Below, piece after piece: positions 18,560-27,841 of a stretch of DNA of 64,000 bases; within the stretch, counting starts at the first letter, position 1; every line of letters starts with the position of its first letter. Position numbers and translations under genes: made by a program. The notes under the pieces were generated by a model that did not search any database, had not been told where the DNA came from, and saw only the letters and a list, made by a program, of their open reading frames with translations. Origin of the DNA: Candidatus Krumholzibacteriota bacterium (GTDB taxonomy: Bacteria; Krumholzibacteriota; Krumholzibacteriia; JAJRXK01); NCBI GenBank assembly GCA_029262065.1, contig JAJDAC010000027.1:124001-188000 (forward strand), read 5' to 3'.

Positions 18560-19120
18560 CTACGTTCCGCGAATCCTATCCAGATATGCCGCCAGGATCT
18601 TCAGATGATCATCGTTGTCACCCAATTGGTGGCAGGTGATCCAAAGGTTGCCCAGCGAAACGATCCGCTTCGTCATCTGAATGCTGTCGATGGCCCGGTA
18701 CTCCACGCCGCCAACCGGTTCATACAGAGGTTTGCTCTTCTCGTTCTCGTACTTCTTCGACCACCACGCATTGCACGATTCCTCCGAATCGAACACGAAT
18801 ACACGCACGACAACCATCCGCGACAAATCGGTGGGGTTCATGTACGTGAAGTCCGCGCATCCGGTAATGCCAATGGGAGTGAGTTGCTCGTACAACTTCT
18901 CGCCGATGGGCTTGAGTGCATCGGGCGCGTTGTCCAGATCCGACAGATCGTCGAACATGATGCCGGTGGGCCCTTCCCACACGCCCGGCACTTCACTGGC
19001 GCGGATGCTCAGGTCGGAGACATCTTCGGTGAAGACGAACGGGGTCTCGTTGGCATCGCCGGGTCCGGCAAGGAAGGTCAGCGGAAGTGCAACGAGAAGA
19101 AGCGTGGTGAACCTGGCCAT
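18560..19120 (-). CDS. Hypothetical secreted protein
   Basis: 186 residues. Signal peptide 1-23 (hydrophobic core ending GDANE). The mature part has two cysteines, a VFTEDVSDLSIRASEVPG opening and a mixed alpha/beta composition. No family recognised. Only a weak ribosome-binding sequence precedes the ATG. It sits in a series of three leftward secreted-protein genes without obvious common function. Confidence 0.62.
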   Translation of the reverse strand: MARFTTLLLVALPLTFLAGPGDANETPFVFTEDVSDLSIRASEVPGVWEGPTGIMFDDLSDLDNAPDALKPIGEKLYEQLTPIGITGCADFTYMNPTDLSRMVVVRVFVFDSEESCNAWWSKKYENEKSKPLYEPVGGVEYRAIDSIQMTKRIVSLGNLWITCHQLGDNDDHLKILAAYLDRIRGT

Positions 19121-19195
19121 TGAAACACTCGTGAGTTGGTGGATTGCGTCGGTTAGGTACGCAAATCCACTAGCATCAAAAATGCCGGTCGAGAG

Positions 19196-19747
19196 TTACT
19201 CCATGCGTTTGAATCGTTGGCGATTGCCCGGTTTCCAGGTAGCTCCACCGTCGCTGGTAACCTCCATGCGGGACTCGAACGAATCCTGGGCAACGTTGAA
19301 CCGTGTGAAGCGCAGTTGTCCCGTTCCGCCGTCGGGCATGGCGTACTCCTGCGAAACGCGCACTTCACCGCCCAGTGGGCCAGTCATGACCCACAACTTC
19401 CCATCAACACCCACCGCGGCCATCTCGATCTTGCGCTCGGCTTCGTTTACGTAGAACAGAATGCCCGAGGCCTGGCCCAGCTCCTCGATTCGGTTTTTGC
19501 CAATGGCCACGCGATCGGGCACGACCCACGAAAACTCGTAGATCGCCGAAACCGTTCGGGCGACGGTTCCGTCGTCCTTCAGAAAATCTGTGGTAGCCTC
19601 CCAGCGGCCAATGGAGGTTCGCAACTCTTCGACCGAGTGCTTCAGTTGAGCATCGTCGGCGTTGTCCTGGGCCCGGGCGAGCCCGGGAATGGTGACCACG
19701 CAAACAACGAGTAGGGCTCGTCGCAGAAACGAATTCAGGTAGTTCAA
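19196..19747 (-). CDS. Secreted DUF1579-like protein
   Basis: 183 residues from a TTG start at 19747 chosen for GGAGAGG six bases upstream; a longer frame starts at 19798. Signal peptide follows directly (LRRALLVVCVVTIPGLARA). The mature protein has GRWEATTDFLKDDGTV, a long central segment and a final FNVAQDSFESRMEVTSDGGATW strand pair. This resembles the lipocalin-like DUF1579 family seen in secreted proteins of unknown role. Family assignment is by pattern only. Confidence 0.62.
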   Translation of the reverse strand: MNYLNSFLRRALLVVCVVTIPGLARAQDNADDAQLKHSVEELRTSIGRWEATTDFLKDDGTVARTVSAIYEFSWVVPDRVAIGKNRIEELGQASGILFYVNEAERKIEMAAVGVDGKLWVMTGPLGGEVRVSQEYAMPDGGTGQLRFTRFNVAQDSFESRMEVTSDGGATWKPGNRQRFKRME

Positions 19748-19867
19748 TGAGGGCCTCTCCAATTGAAACTCTTTGCCCAGAGTGCGACTCGGGAGCATCG
19801 CTCAACGGTGCAACGATAGCAGAACCCGCGTTCTACACCTAATCTGTTGGTAACAAAGGAGTGAAGC

Positions 19868-20959
19868 ATGCGGTTGATTTTTTCGATATTGCTTCCGGTT
19901 CTGCTGGTTGGGGCAACGGCGGTCAACGCAACCACTCTGCAACAACGCGTGACCGATGCGGTGGAACACGAAGCATTGCCCGGCTTGGCCATATATGTAG
20001 TGCCAGCGCGCGGAGAACCGGTGGGCGCGGCCGCCGGTCAAGCCGATCCTGACGGTCGCTCGTTCGCCAGCACCACGCCCGTACGCATTGCCAGCGTCAC
20101 CAAGACCTACGTGGCGGCGACAGTGTTACGTCTATGGGAACAGGGTCGTATCGACCTCGACGCCGCAATATCCCAGCTGGTGGACCAACGCTTCGATGAC
20201 ATCCTCAAGTCGGACGGATACGACACGAAGGCAATCACCGTGCGCCACCTGCTCATGCACACGGCCGGCTTGCCCGACCATGCCGATCAGCAGTACGTGC
20301 AAATCGTGGCCGCCGATCCACAACGAGTCTGGACGCGCGAAGAACAGGTGGCGCTGAACGTAGCCAATCACGATCCGTTGGCCGCACCCGGTGAGGTCTT
20401 TGAATATTCCGACACCGGATATGTATTGCTGGGACACATCATTGAACGGGTCACCCAGAAATCCCTGGCCGCCTCCGTGCGGCACGAACTGGATTTCGAA
20501 TCACTGGGTCTAGAGGCAACCTGGTGGGAAGTAGCGGAGCCCGAGCCGGAAGGACTACCTCGGCGGGCGCACCAGTACGTGGGCAATGAGAACTTTCATC
20601 ACGTGAATGCCTCGGTCGATCTATACGGAGGAGGTGGACTTCTATCCACACCCCGTGACATGGCCCTGTTCTTCGCGGCTCTCCTACGAGGGAAGGTCTT
20701 CGAGAACGCAGACACGTTGAAACTGATGATGGATGCGCCAGGCCACCCCAATCCCGACCAGTACCGCATGGGCTTGTCGCCGCAGACCATGAACGGGCAC
20801 ATCGGCTACGGACACACCGGTTTCTGGGGAACCGCCGTGTACTACTTTCCCGATCTGGATGTAGCCATCGCGGGCGCGGTGCTGGAACAGGGTGGGTTTC
20901 GGACCCTGCTGAAACTCATGGACGAGACATTGATTGAGCTGGAGGTCGCGGAGAACTAG
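19868..20959 (+). CDS. Secreted class C beta-lactamase-fold serine hydrolase
   Basis: 363 residues. Signal peptide 1-21. Catalytic SxxK motif is S76-V-T-K79. The second motif is Y180-S-D182, where the usual Asn of YxN is Asp. The KTG equivalent is HTG (GYGHTGFWG, ~316). The fold is that of esterase EstB, D-aminopeptidase and AmpC-like proteins. Most environmental members are esterases or D-amino-peptide hydrolases, so calling it an antibiotic-resistance gene would be unjustified. AAGGAG lies seven bases before the ATG. It stands alone on this strand. Confidence 0.85.
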   Translation: MRLIFSILLPVLLVGATAVNATTLQQRVTDAVEHEALPGLAIYVVPARGEPVGAAAGQADPDGRSFASTTPVRIASVTKTYVAATVLRLWEQGRIDLDAAISQLVDQRFDDILKSDGYDTKAITVRHLLMHTAGLPDHADQQYVQIVAADPQRVWTREEQVALNVANHDPLAAPGEVFEYSDTGYVLLGHIIERVTQKSLAASVRHELDFESLGLEATWWEVAEPEPEGLPRRAHQYVGNENFHHVNASVDLYGGGGLLSTPRDMALFFAALLRGKVFENADTLKLMMDAPGHPNPDQYRMGLSPQTMNGHIGYGHTGFWGTAVYYFPDLDVAIAGAVLEQGGFRTLLKLMDETLIELEVAEN

Positions 20960-21131
20960 AGCGAAGCTACTTCCGCCCACCCTTGTTCTTCGCGTGAAAC
21001 CACGACAAGCGCTTCACCGCGAACCGGGGCAGACGCCACGAGCTCAGCGGTTTCCGACCACGCGGTACTGCGACCCGCCGATTGAAGCTGACTCGTCGAA
21101 CTGCCTTCGGCATTCCATGATCAAACGGAAT

Positions 21132-21162
21132 CCCGGGGCCCGAACCAAGCTCGGGCCCCGGG
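21132..21162 (-). terminator. Hairpin terminator of the cohesin/dockerin gene
   Basis: Twelve-base arms CCCGGGGCCCGA and TCGGGCCCCGGG with a 7-base loop, five bases beyond the stop of the leftward gene. On that strand the stem is followed by ATTCCGTTTGATC, a weak T-tract. Confidence 0.7.
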
Positions 21163-21167
21163 AAAGG

Positions 21168-23150
21168 CTACTTCAACAGAGTGACACGACCAGAATCTAC
21201 AGCGCCCGCCGCCTCGAGGCGAACAATGTAGGTGCCACTGGCAACGCTGTTGCCGGTGTCGTCCTGGCCATTCCAGGTCACGCTGTGCTCACCGACCGCA
21301 AGGCCCGTGAGGGCGATCGTACGCACCAAGCGTCCAGCCACATCGTAGACTTTCAGCGTTGCATCACCCGCATGTTGCAACGAGAAGCGCAGCTCGGTAC
21401 GAGGGTTGAATGGATTCGGAGTGGCCTGCATGAAATACGTACCGCGCGAGGCAATGTCCTCGGCGGCCGTCACACCAAACACCACATCGGTACCGTTCAA
21501 ACCCATGTCATGACGCAAGCCGACCTCGTCGAACGCCACCACACTCAGAATGTGTACCGGAGCGCTCCGACCGTTGGTTTCGAAGTGGATCAGCACTTCG
21601 CCCGAGTACGCGTTGGACTTGGCGAATCCCAGCCGGACGAATCCCGGGAACTGCGAGTTCGTGGCCACCAGAGCCTCGGACCCCGGCGCCTCGGCCGAGA
21701 CGAAGGACATGCTCGCGGCGTCGTAACTCAGAATCACGTCCAACGCTGCCGCATCTTCCAGGTGCAAGACAACTTCTCCGGCTCCGTACCCCGAACGCGC
21801 GTACACCGTCGGCTTTGTTGCCTCACCGGGTTCTACCGCCAGGATGATACCCACGGCTTTTTGCAGGATAAGAACGATGTCGCCACCATCGATGACTCCG
21901 TCCGAGTTCATATCCGCCGCGCAGAACTCGAGGGCCGTGGGCTGGAGCAAGCCCACCGAAAAGAGCAACGCCCGAATGGCATCGGCCGAATTGACCTCGC
22001 CGTCGGGAACGACGTCACCCTTGTCGCAGCCAGTGGCGATGCTTCCCTCGAGCAAGGCCAGAGGAATGGGCTGCTGCGCCAGATCGAATGCATCGGCATC
22101 CAGGAACGATATGGGCGAATCGCCTGGAGTGCCCGTGGCCACGAACTCCAGGTTCAGCATGTCCAGATCGAACTCGGGAACGTTGACCACGTCCAGCGTT
22201 GCCATGGAAATATCGACCGTACCAATGCCCGCATTGAACTCGAGGAACCAGTTGGCGAACGGCGGAGCCAATGAAACGTTGACCAGGTCGGCCAACGCCG
22301 GATCCCAGCTGAGTAGCAGGTCGAGTCCCGCGAACTCGGCGGGGTTGCCGCTCTTGGCTACGTTCGTGCGGCGCACGGTTACCGGCACCGAAACCGGGCC
22401 CACATCGACCGTGGCCTCGCCAATATCCACCACGAGGCCATTGCCGATATCGGGATTGCATTCGGGTTCGTTGACGCAATTGATCACGAACCGATTCTCA
22501 CGCCAGCGCGCGAAGAAATTCAGATCGAAGTTGTTGTTGGTCTCGGTCCAGGCCAACTCGCCCGGCTGCGACGGCGGGCTCACCGTGTGCATATCAATCA
22601 CAAGGTCGACGTCACCTTGAGGTTGCAGCGTCAGCAAGTCGATTCTCACGACCGAAACCGGGGGGAACGCGGAAACGAACGATCCGGTTCCCACGATGAA
22701 TTCCCCGAAATTCGATGCAACGTTGATGCTGGTAGGGGGAATGAGCTGCAGCCCCAGAACCGCAACCTCGGGAGGAAAGTTCAAACCCGCTTCCCAGGCG
22801 CTCAGACCGTTGGTGAGGTTGTCGCCGGGCCGCCCGTCTTCGCCGAAGTCGATATCGGCCACCAGGTAGACCGTGAACGGGACGAACGCGGGTGTGTTGA
22901 CGTTGAAGTCGTCCCCGGTTCCATCGCTGGCCGTGTTCAACCGCAACTCACCAAACACCCGCGGGGTGTTCGTACCGGCCTTGGGATCGGATTGGGAGAT
23001 AGTGGTCGACCAGGAGTCGGCTCGGGGAACTGCGAACTGTCTAAGCGTGCCGGCGTGTGCGTCGGGACCATCGGCTGCAACAACCGTGACCGGCGTAGCA
23101 AGAAGGGGAAGGATCAGAGACATGATCAGAAGCCCGTGCCAGTGCTTCAC
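21168..23150 (-). CDS. Secreted cohesin-dockerin protein with C-terminal sorting-like domain
   Basis: 660 residues from a GTG at 23150 (AAAGGAAGG five bases upstream); an upstream in-frame ATG has no such support. Signal peptide ~1-25. Order: first cohesin-like domain (~70-225), a CVNEPECNP linker, second cohesin-like domain (~250-380), then a dockerin-like pair of calcium loops (DGEVNSADAIRALLF and DMNSDGVIDGGDIVLILQ), a third cohesin-like region, and NPFNPRTELRFSL to the end SGRVTLLK. It is the closest architectural match to the gene at 25804, on the other side of the O-antigen-ligase-like gene. Cohesin and dockerin in one chain could allow self-association; that is inference. Confidence 0.85.
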   Translation of the reverse strand: MKHWHGLLIMSLILPLLATPVTVVAADGPDAHAGTLRQFAVPRADSWSTTISQSDPKAGTNTPRVFGELRLNTASDGTGDDFNVNTPAFVPFTVYLVADIDFGEDGRPGDNLTNGLSAWEAGLNFPPEVAVLGLQLIPPTSINVASNFGEFIVGTGSFVSAFPPVSVVRIDLLTLQPQGDVDLVIDMHTVSPPSQPGELAWTETNNNFDLNFFARWRENRFVINCVNEPECNPDIGNGLVVDIGEATVDVGPVSVPVTVRRTNVAKSGNPAEFAGLDLLLSWDPALADLVNVSLAPPFANWFLEFNAGIGTVDISMATLDVVNVPEFDLDMLNLEFVATGTPGDSPISFLDADAFDLAQQPIPLALLEGSIATGCDKGDVVPDGEVNSADAIRALLFSVGLLQPTALEFCAADMNSDGVIDGGDIVLILQKAVGIILAVEPGEATKPTVYARSGYGAGEVVLHLEDAAALDVILSYDAASMSFVSAEAPGSEALVATNSQFPGFVRLGFAKSNAYSGEVLIHFETNGRSAPVHILSVVAFDEVGLRHDMGLNGTDVVFGVTAAEDIASRGTYFMQATPNPFNPRTELRFSLQHAGDATLKVYDVAGRLVRTIALTGLAVGEHSVTWNGQDDTGNSVASGTYIVRLEAAGAVDSGRVTLLK

Positions 23151-23332
23151 GTGGGCCTTCCTTTGGGCTGAATTCGAACGTACTCCTTGATGCGGGCGCA
23201 TGATTGCGCTTGGTAGTGCGCTACCAAACTGCTCCTGTTTCCCCCTACTCGTCAAGTACCAGGTGCACCATACTCGTGATCTGAACACGAGCAGCGGGGC
23301 GGAGACCTTGAAGGCATGAAAGGACCGGCATC

Positions 23333-25459
23333 GTGCACCGCTTGAATCTTCGCCACTTCATCGCCAGTACAAGCATGGCCGGTGCTGTCCTGTTCCTACT
23401 CGTGATCCCTGACTTCTTTCAACCCTACGTAACCCCCAGGGTCCTGGCGTTTCGTGTGCTTTCAGGCCTGGTTTTTTCGCTTTGGTTGGCTCTAGCCACA
23501 AGCGATCCGCGGTATCGCGAGGTCCTGCGATGGCCAGGAACCGTGGCCCTGCTGGGCCTGCTTGGTGTAACCGCGGCGGCCACGGCCTTTGGCATCGACC
23601 CGGGCCGCTCGTTTTGGGGCGACTTGGAGCGCACGGGCGGCTGGTTGACGCTTGCTCACCTGGTCGCCTGGTGGATCGCAACCGCAAGTTGCCTGCGCGC
23701 TCAGGATTGGCGGCGTTGGTTGAGTATCGCCACACTGGTGGCCGCGGCAGTGACCACGTTCGGCATCGTCAACCAATGGGTCCAGGGAACCCTGTTATCG
23801 CAACGACTCAGCACACTGAGCGGCAACCCAACATTCTTGGCGTCGTACCTTCTGGTGTGTGCGCCCCTTGCGGTTGTCTTCGCCACGGAGGGCTCGCGAA
23901 GAGTTCGAACACTATTCGCACTGGCTGGCTTGGTCATGGTGGCGGGAGTGTTTCTGACGTTTTCACGCGGTGCGCTGTTGGCGCTTGGTTGCGGGGTCGC
24001 GGTCCCTGGAGTTTGGTGGATATCGAGACAACGCGCACGCACCGTGATCACTACCGTTGGGGTCGCCGTCGTAGCCACCGCGGCGTTGGGACTCGCAGTT
24101 GCTGGCGTGGCCGACGGAAACAACCGAGGCGGATTCGGCCGGGTGTTCCAGATGGGTATGGACTCAAGCTCCGCCCAAATGAGGATTCTGGGCTGGAAAG
24201 CCGCATGGGAAGGTTTCCTGGAACGGCCGCGGTTGGGATGGGGGCCCGAGAACTACTACGCGGTATTCAACGTCCACTTCGATCCTCTGGTCCATACTCT
24301 CAGCGCCGAGGAGTCCCTGCTCGACCGCCCCCACAACCAATTCCTCGAAACGCTGTGTACAACCGGCCCGCTGGGCCTGCTTGCATTCGTGGCCTTGCTG
24401 GCATCTACCGTGGTGACCCTACGTAGAAACACCCTTCCGTTCGCAGTTCGGGGCACACTGCTGGGTTGCACGGTCGCCTACGCGGTAAACCTGTTCTTTC
24501 TGTTCGACACCCTGCTGCCAACCATCGTGTGGCTGGCGCTGCTGGCCTACGCGCACCGGCTGGGGCATCCGTTTCCGGATGGTCCCGAATTGCGTGTACC
24601 AAGGTCCTTGATCGTCGCGGCATTGGTGGCCTGGATTTTCATCGGGTGGCAAACGGGCCTTCGCCCGGCCATTGCAGCCCTGGACACCGCACGGATGGTT
24701 CAATCCCCCTCTGTCTTTACGAGCGTTGAACAGCTCCTCCGCATCGAATCCAGGAACAATTGGAGCCTGGTCTCCCCAGCCATGATGCTGTCCGACCGGC
24801 TACGAAATCAACTGATGGACGGAGACGGATTTTCGACGGACCAGGCGCAGGCCGTGGATCAACTGATCGGGTTCTTCGATCGCGAGTGGACAAGACGACC
24901 CTTGGATGTACGCGTGGGCCTGGAACTCATGGAACTTGGCAACCTGAGATACCTCATGCACGCCAACACCAAAGATCTGGAGCGCGCCGAAGCGAACTAT
25001 CATCGACTGCAATCGATTTCCGCGACGCGTGGTGATGTCCATCTGCTGGCTGCACAATCGAGCGTGGGAGCGGGACGATACGCGCAAGCCCTGGAACGCG
25101 TGGAGCGCGCGCGAAGACTGAACCCACACTGGCCTGACCCCCACTGGTTCGCCGGCGTGTATTCCGTGGAGGCTGGCATGGATACCACCGCTGCCGTGCT
25201 TGACATGCGACGTGCGCTTGCCCTGCGATACAAGGTGAAACCGCCGGACATGATCCACGTGGAGTCGCTGGCCAGGAAAGCCGCGACACCCGAACTGGCC
25301 TGTGAGTTCTGGATAGAATGGACGCGCTTGCATCCCGGCGACCTCGCCGCGTGGAACCGAATCGTGACCCTCGCAACACAACTGGACGACGAACAACTGG
25401 CAACTCGGGCGCAAGACCACGCCAAAGCACTACAGGCCCTGGTACCGACCCAACGATGA
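23333..25459 (+). CDS. O-antigen ligase/polymerase-like membrane protein with C-terminal TPR-like region
   Basis: 708 residues, GTG start with AAAGGA ~7 bases upstream. Residues ~10-430 give about eleven transmembrane segments. The Wzy_C/WaaL signature is present: FLTFSRGALLALG, then a long periplasmic loop with RPRLGWGPENYY and RPHNQFLETLCTTGPLG. From ~470 the protein is soluble and helical with TPR-like pairs (GRYAQALERVERARRLNPHWPDPHW). Wzy/WaaL enzymes transfer or polymerise lipid-linked sugars on the periplasmic face; the TPR tail may bind a partner. It is not in a glycan cluster: both neighbours encode C-terminal-signal surface proteins. Confidence 0.83.
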   Translation: MHRLNLRHFIASTSMAGAVLFLLVIPDFFQPYVTPRVLAFRVLSGLVFSLWLALATSDPRYREVLRWPGTVALLGLLGVTAAATAFGIDPGRSFWGDLERTGGWLTLAHLVAWWIATASCLRAQDWRRWLSIATLVAAAVTTFGIVNQWVQGTLLSQRLSTLSGNPTFLASYLLVCAPLAVVFATEGSRRVRTLFALAGLVMVAGVFLTFSRGALLALGCGVAVPGVWWISRQRARTVITTVGVAVVATAALGLAVAGVADGNNRGGFGRVFQMGMDSSSAQMRILGWKAAWEGFLERPRLGWGPENYYAVFNVHFDPLVHTLSAEESLLDRPHNQFLETLCTTGPLGLLAFVALLASTVVTLRRNTLPFAVRGTLLGCTVAYAVNLFFLFDTLLPTIVWLALLAYAHRLGHPFPDGPELRVPRSLIVAALVAWIFIGWQTGLRPAIAALDTARMVQSPSVFTSVEQLLRIESRNNWSLVSPAMMLSDRLRNQLMDGDGFSTDQAQAVDQLIGFFDREWTRRPLDVRVGLELMELGNLRYLMHANTKDLERAEANYHRLQSISATRGDVHLLAAQSSVGAGRYAQALERVERARRLNPHWPDPHWFAGVYSVEAGMDTTAAVLDMRRALALRYKVKPPDMIHVESLARKAATPELACEFWIEWTRLHPGDLAAWNRIVTLATQLDDEQLATRAQDHAKALQALVPTQR

Positions 25460-25803
25460 CCTGATTTGTTCACCGTATCGTCGCCCATTGGCCCACATCA
25501 CAGGCTTTCGCGTGAAACCACGCCTCCCACGTCACAATTCACTTCTTGACGACCAGCACGATTCGGCCAGAAACTACCCAGGCAATTCCCTCACTTCAGA
25601 AAACACCGAGCGGGCAGTCCCGGGAGCCACGTCTCCATCCTCAGCCACTGCTCCATGCGCATCGGTCCCGCGCATGCCCGCTTGCGAGATTGCTTTCGCC
25701 GTCAACCCGCCCGGTCCTTCCACGCGGTCGACGCAAGCACCATGTCTCTCCGACGAAACGCGATCGAGTCTCGCGGCGCGTCGAACTTCCGCAGGAGCAA
25801 GGT
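25460..25803. other. Non-coding stretch upstream of the second cohesin-dockerin gene
   Basis: 344 bases without a convincing gene. The downstream frame is open here but lacks any protein-like pattern before the signal peptide at 25804. A TTGACG occurs near 25538, but I see no matching -10 element at the expected distance. No hairpin of note. Confidence 0.5.
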
Positions 25804-27714
25804 ATGACCAGAACCATCGCCGCAATTCTCGTCGGCGCTCTTCTCGCTACGCTGGGCGCCCTGACGCCACCACCCGCCGCGCTCGCGCAATCATTCGGAC
25901 TGCCGCTGGGAGACCTCTACCCAACGTTCGTCGAGAACGATCGCGTCTCTACCGCCGACGTCCCCGCGTTCACTCCGTTCGACTGGTACCTCGTCACCGA
26001 GTTCAGCTTCGAAGACGTGGGAATCTCCGGGCAGGATTTCGTGAATGGCATGGGCGGGTGGGAAGCGCGGATCGACATTGACCCCAACATCATTGTCACG
26101 CAGCAAACGCTCCAACCCATCAGCTCGATCAACGTGGGTATCCTGCCCAACTGGATCGTGGGAACGGGTTCGCTGGTTGCTGCGGCTTCGACACCATTCA
26201 CACTCGTCCGGTTCTCGGGGCTACTGGTGAGTTTCGACATCGAGGACCTGGTGGTAGATCTGGGAGCCCCCGTACCATCGTCGTTCGACGTGCTGGGCGG
26301 ACCCGGCCCCGTCCCAGGCTGGGTCGAGTGGGTAGCCAGCGGCGAGTGTGCCGATCCATGCCTGCGACCCTTCGTGGACGCCAGTTCCCGCCTCGTCGTC
26401 AATTGCGTCAATGCACCCGAGTGCAATCCGGTCCAGGGCAACGGGATCGAGATCGCAGTTGGCAACGGTACCGTCGACGTCGGTCCAGTCGAAGTACCCG
26501 TCACGGTGCAGCGAACCACTATTCTCAAGGCGGGTGACCCTTCCCGGCTAGCCGGCCTGGATCTGGTGATCAACTGGGATCCCGCGCTGGCTTCGCTCGA
26601 CGCCGTGTTGCTCGCTCCCGCCACGAACAACTGGTTCATGGAGTACAGTTCGACTGCGGGTACCGTGGACATTTCCATGGCCAGCCTCAGCGAAATCGAC
26701 ACACCGCTCTCACCCCTGGATGTCCTGCGACTGCAGTTCACGGCCACGGGCGTGGAAGGCGAAACACCCTTGAGCGTCGTCGATGCCGACGCGTTCGACG
26801 TCGAGCAAATGCCTATCGACATCACAACAAGCAATGGATCGTTGACCACCGGTTGCGAAAAGGGTGACGTGATCCCCGACGGTGAAGTCAACTCGGCCGA
26901 TGCCATCCGGACCCTCCTGTTCACGGTCGGGACCCTTCAGCCAACACCGCAGGAATTCTGTGCGGCCGACATGAACTCGGACGGGATTATTGACTCGGGC
27001 GACGTGGTGCTGATTCTTCGCCTGGCCGTGGGACTCCCCGCGGCCAAGAACATTGCCTTGATTCAGCCAACTGTGTTCGCACAATCGGGCCCAGAACTAG
27101 GCGACGTTGTTCTCCACGTCGATCAAGTGGCTGGCCTCGAAATGGTCATGAGCTTCGATCCCACGCAGGTAAGCTTCGCTTCAGCCACCGCGCCTGGATC
27201 GGGCGGCTTGATCACGGTCAACAAGGATGACCCGGGCGTCGTTCGCATGGCGTTCGCGAAGTCCAGTCTGTGGCAGGGAGAAATCCACCTGAAGTTCGAC
27301 GTGCAACAGCCGCACAGCGTACTGAACCTGTGGGCAGCGCATGCGTTCGATGAAGCCGGTGCGCGGCACATCGCCGAACTCTGGACCAACACGTTCGTAT
27401 TCGGCGTAACCGCGGCCGATGATACACCCACGGCGGCCAACTCACGTTTCCTTGGCGCCTATCCCAACCCGTTCAATCCCAACACTGAGCTACGATTCTC
27501 GCTGGCCCGGGCGGGCGATGCTTCGCTGAAGGTGTTCGATGCGGCGGGTCGCCAGATCCGGCAGTTCGATCTGCGGGGACTGGCCGAAGGCGAACACAGC
27601 GTTACGTGGAACGGTCGAGACGATCAGGGAGCGACCGTGGCCAGCGGCGCATACCTGATCCAACTGGACGCGGACGGTCGCGTCGACACCGGCCGCGTGG
27701 TCATGCTGAAATAG
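25804..27714 (+). CDS. Secreted cohesin-dockerin protein with C-terminal sorting-like domain
   Basis: 636 residues from the ATG at 25804 (AGGAG seven bases upstream; signal peptide ~1-29 ending ALAQ). Order as in the gene at 21168: first cohesin-like domain (~35-185), CVNAPECNP linker, second cohesin-like domain (~215-345), dockerin-like loops (DGEVNSADAIRTLLF, DMNSDGIIDSGDVVLILR), third cohesin-like domain (~420-530) and NPFNPNTELRFSL to a terminal RVVMLK. The paralogue lies on the opposite strand with the ligase-like gene between them. The protein is probably surface-exposed; its partner is unknown. Confidence 0.86.
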   Translation: MTRTIAAILVGALLATLGALTPPPAALAQSFGLPLGDLYPTFVENDRVSTADVPAFTPFDWYLVTEFSFEDVGISGQDFVNGMGGWEARIDIDPNIIVTQQTLQPISSINVGILPNWIVGTGSLVAAASTPFTLVRFSGLLVSFDIEDLVVDLGAPVPSSFDVLGGPGPVPGWVEWVASGECADPCLRPFVDASSRLVVNCVNAPECNPVQGNGIEIAVGNGTVDVGPVEVPVTVQRTTILKAGDPSRLAGLDLVINWDPALASLDAVLLAPATNNWFMEYSSTAGTVDISMASLSEIDTPLSPLDVLRLQFTATGVEGETPLSVVDADAFDVEQMPIDITTSNGSLTTGCEKGDVIPDGEVNSADAIRTLLFTVGTLQPTPQEFCAADMNSDGIIDSGDVVLILRLAVGLPAAKNIALIQPTVFAQSGPELGDVVLHVDQVAGLEMVMSFDPTQVSFASATAPGSGGLITVNKDDPGVVRMAFAKSSLWQGEIHLKFDVQQPHSVLNLWAAHAFDEAGARHIAELWTNTFVFGVTAADDTPTAANSRFLGAYPNPFNPNTELRFSLARAGDASLKVFDAAGRQIRQFDLRGLAEGEHSVTWNGRDDQGATVASGAYLIQLDADGRVDTGRVVMLK

Positions 27715-27729
27715 CTTCAACACGTCGAA

Positions 27730-27765
27730 GGGCCGGAGCGCAGTTGCAGAAGCGCGCTCCGGCCC
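27730..27765 (+). terminator. Hairpin after the cohesin-dockerin gene
   Basis: Arms GGGCCGGAGCGC and GCGCTCCGGCCC pair over 12 bases around a 12-base loop, starting 16 bases after the stop. There is no T-tract, as with the other GC-rich hairpins here. It separates this gene from the next at 27842. Confidence 0.6.
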
Positions 27766-27841
27766 AGACGTCTGAAAGGCAAGTATTTCCCGCACTCCTA
27801 GCTGCACGACACCTCTGTAATCCGCACCCTGGAGGAACTCG

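Noticed and set aside
19868-20959. Reading of the serine hydrolase as an antibiotic-resistance beta-lactamase
   Set aside because: Only the fold is shared; YxN is changed to YSD and KTG to HTG, typical of esterase/peptidase members.
20989-25522. Sixteen-base match TTCGCGTGAAACCACG at 20989 and 25507, both after rightward genes
   Set aside because: A single exact 16-mer pair is about what chance would give in 64 kb, and the flanks do not match.
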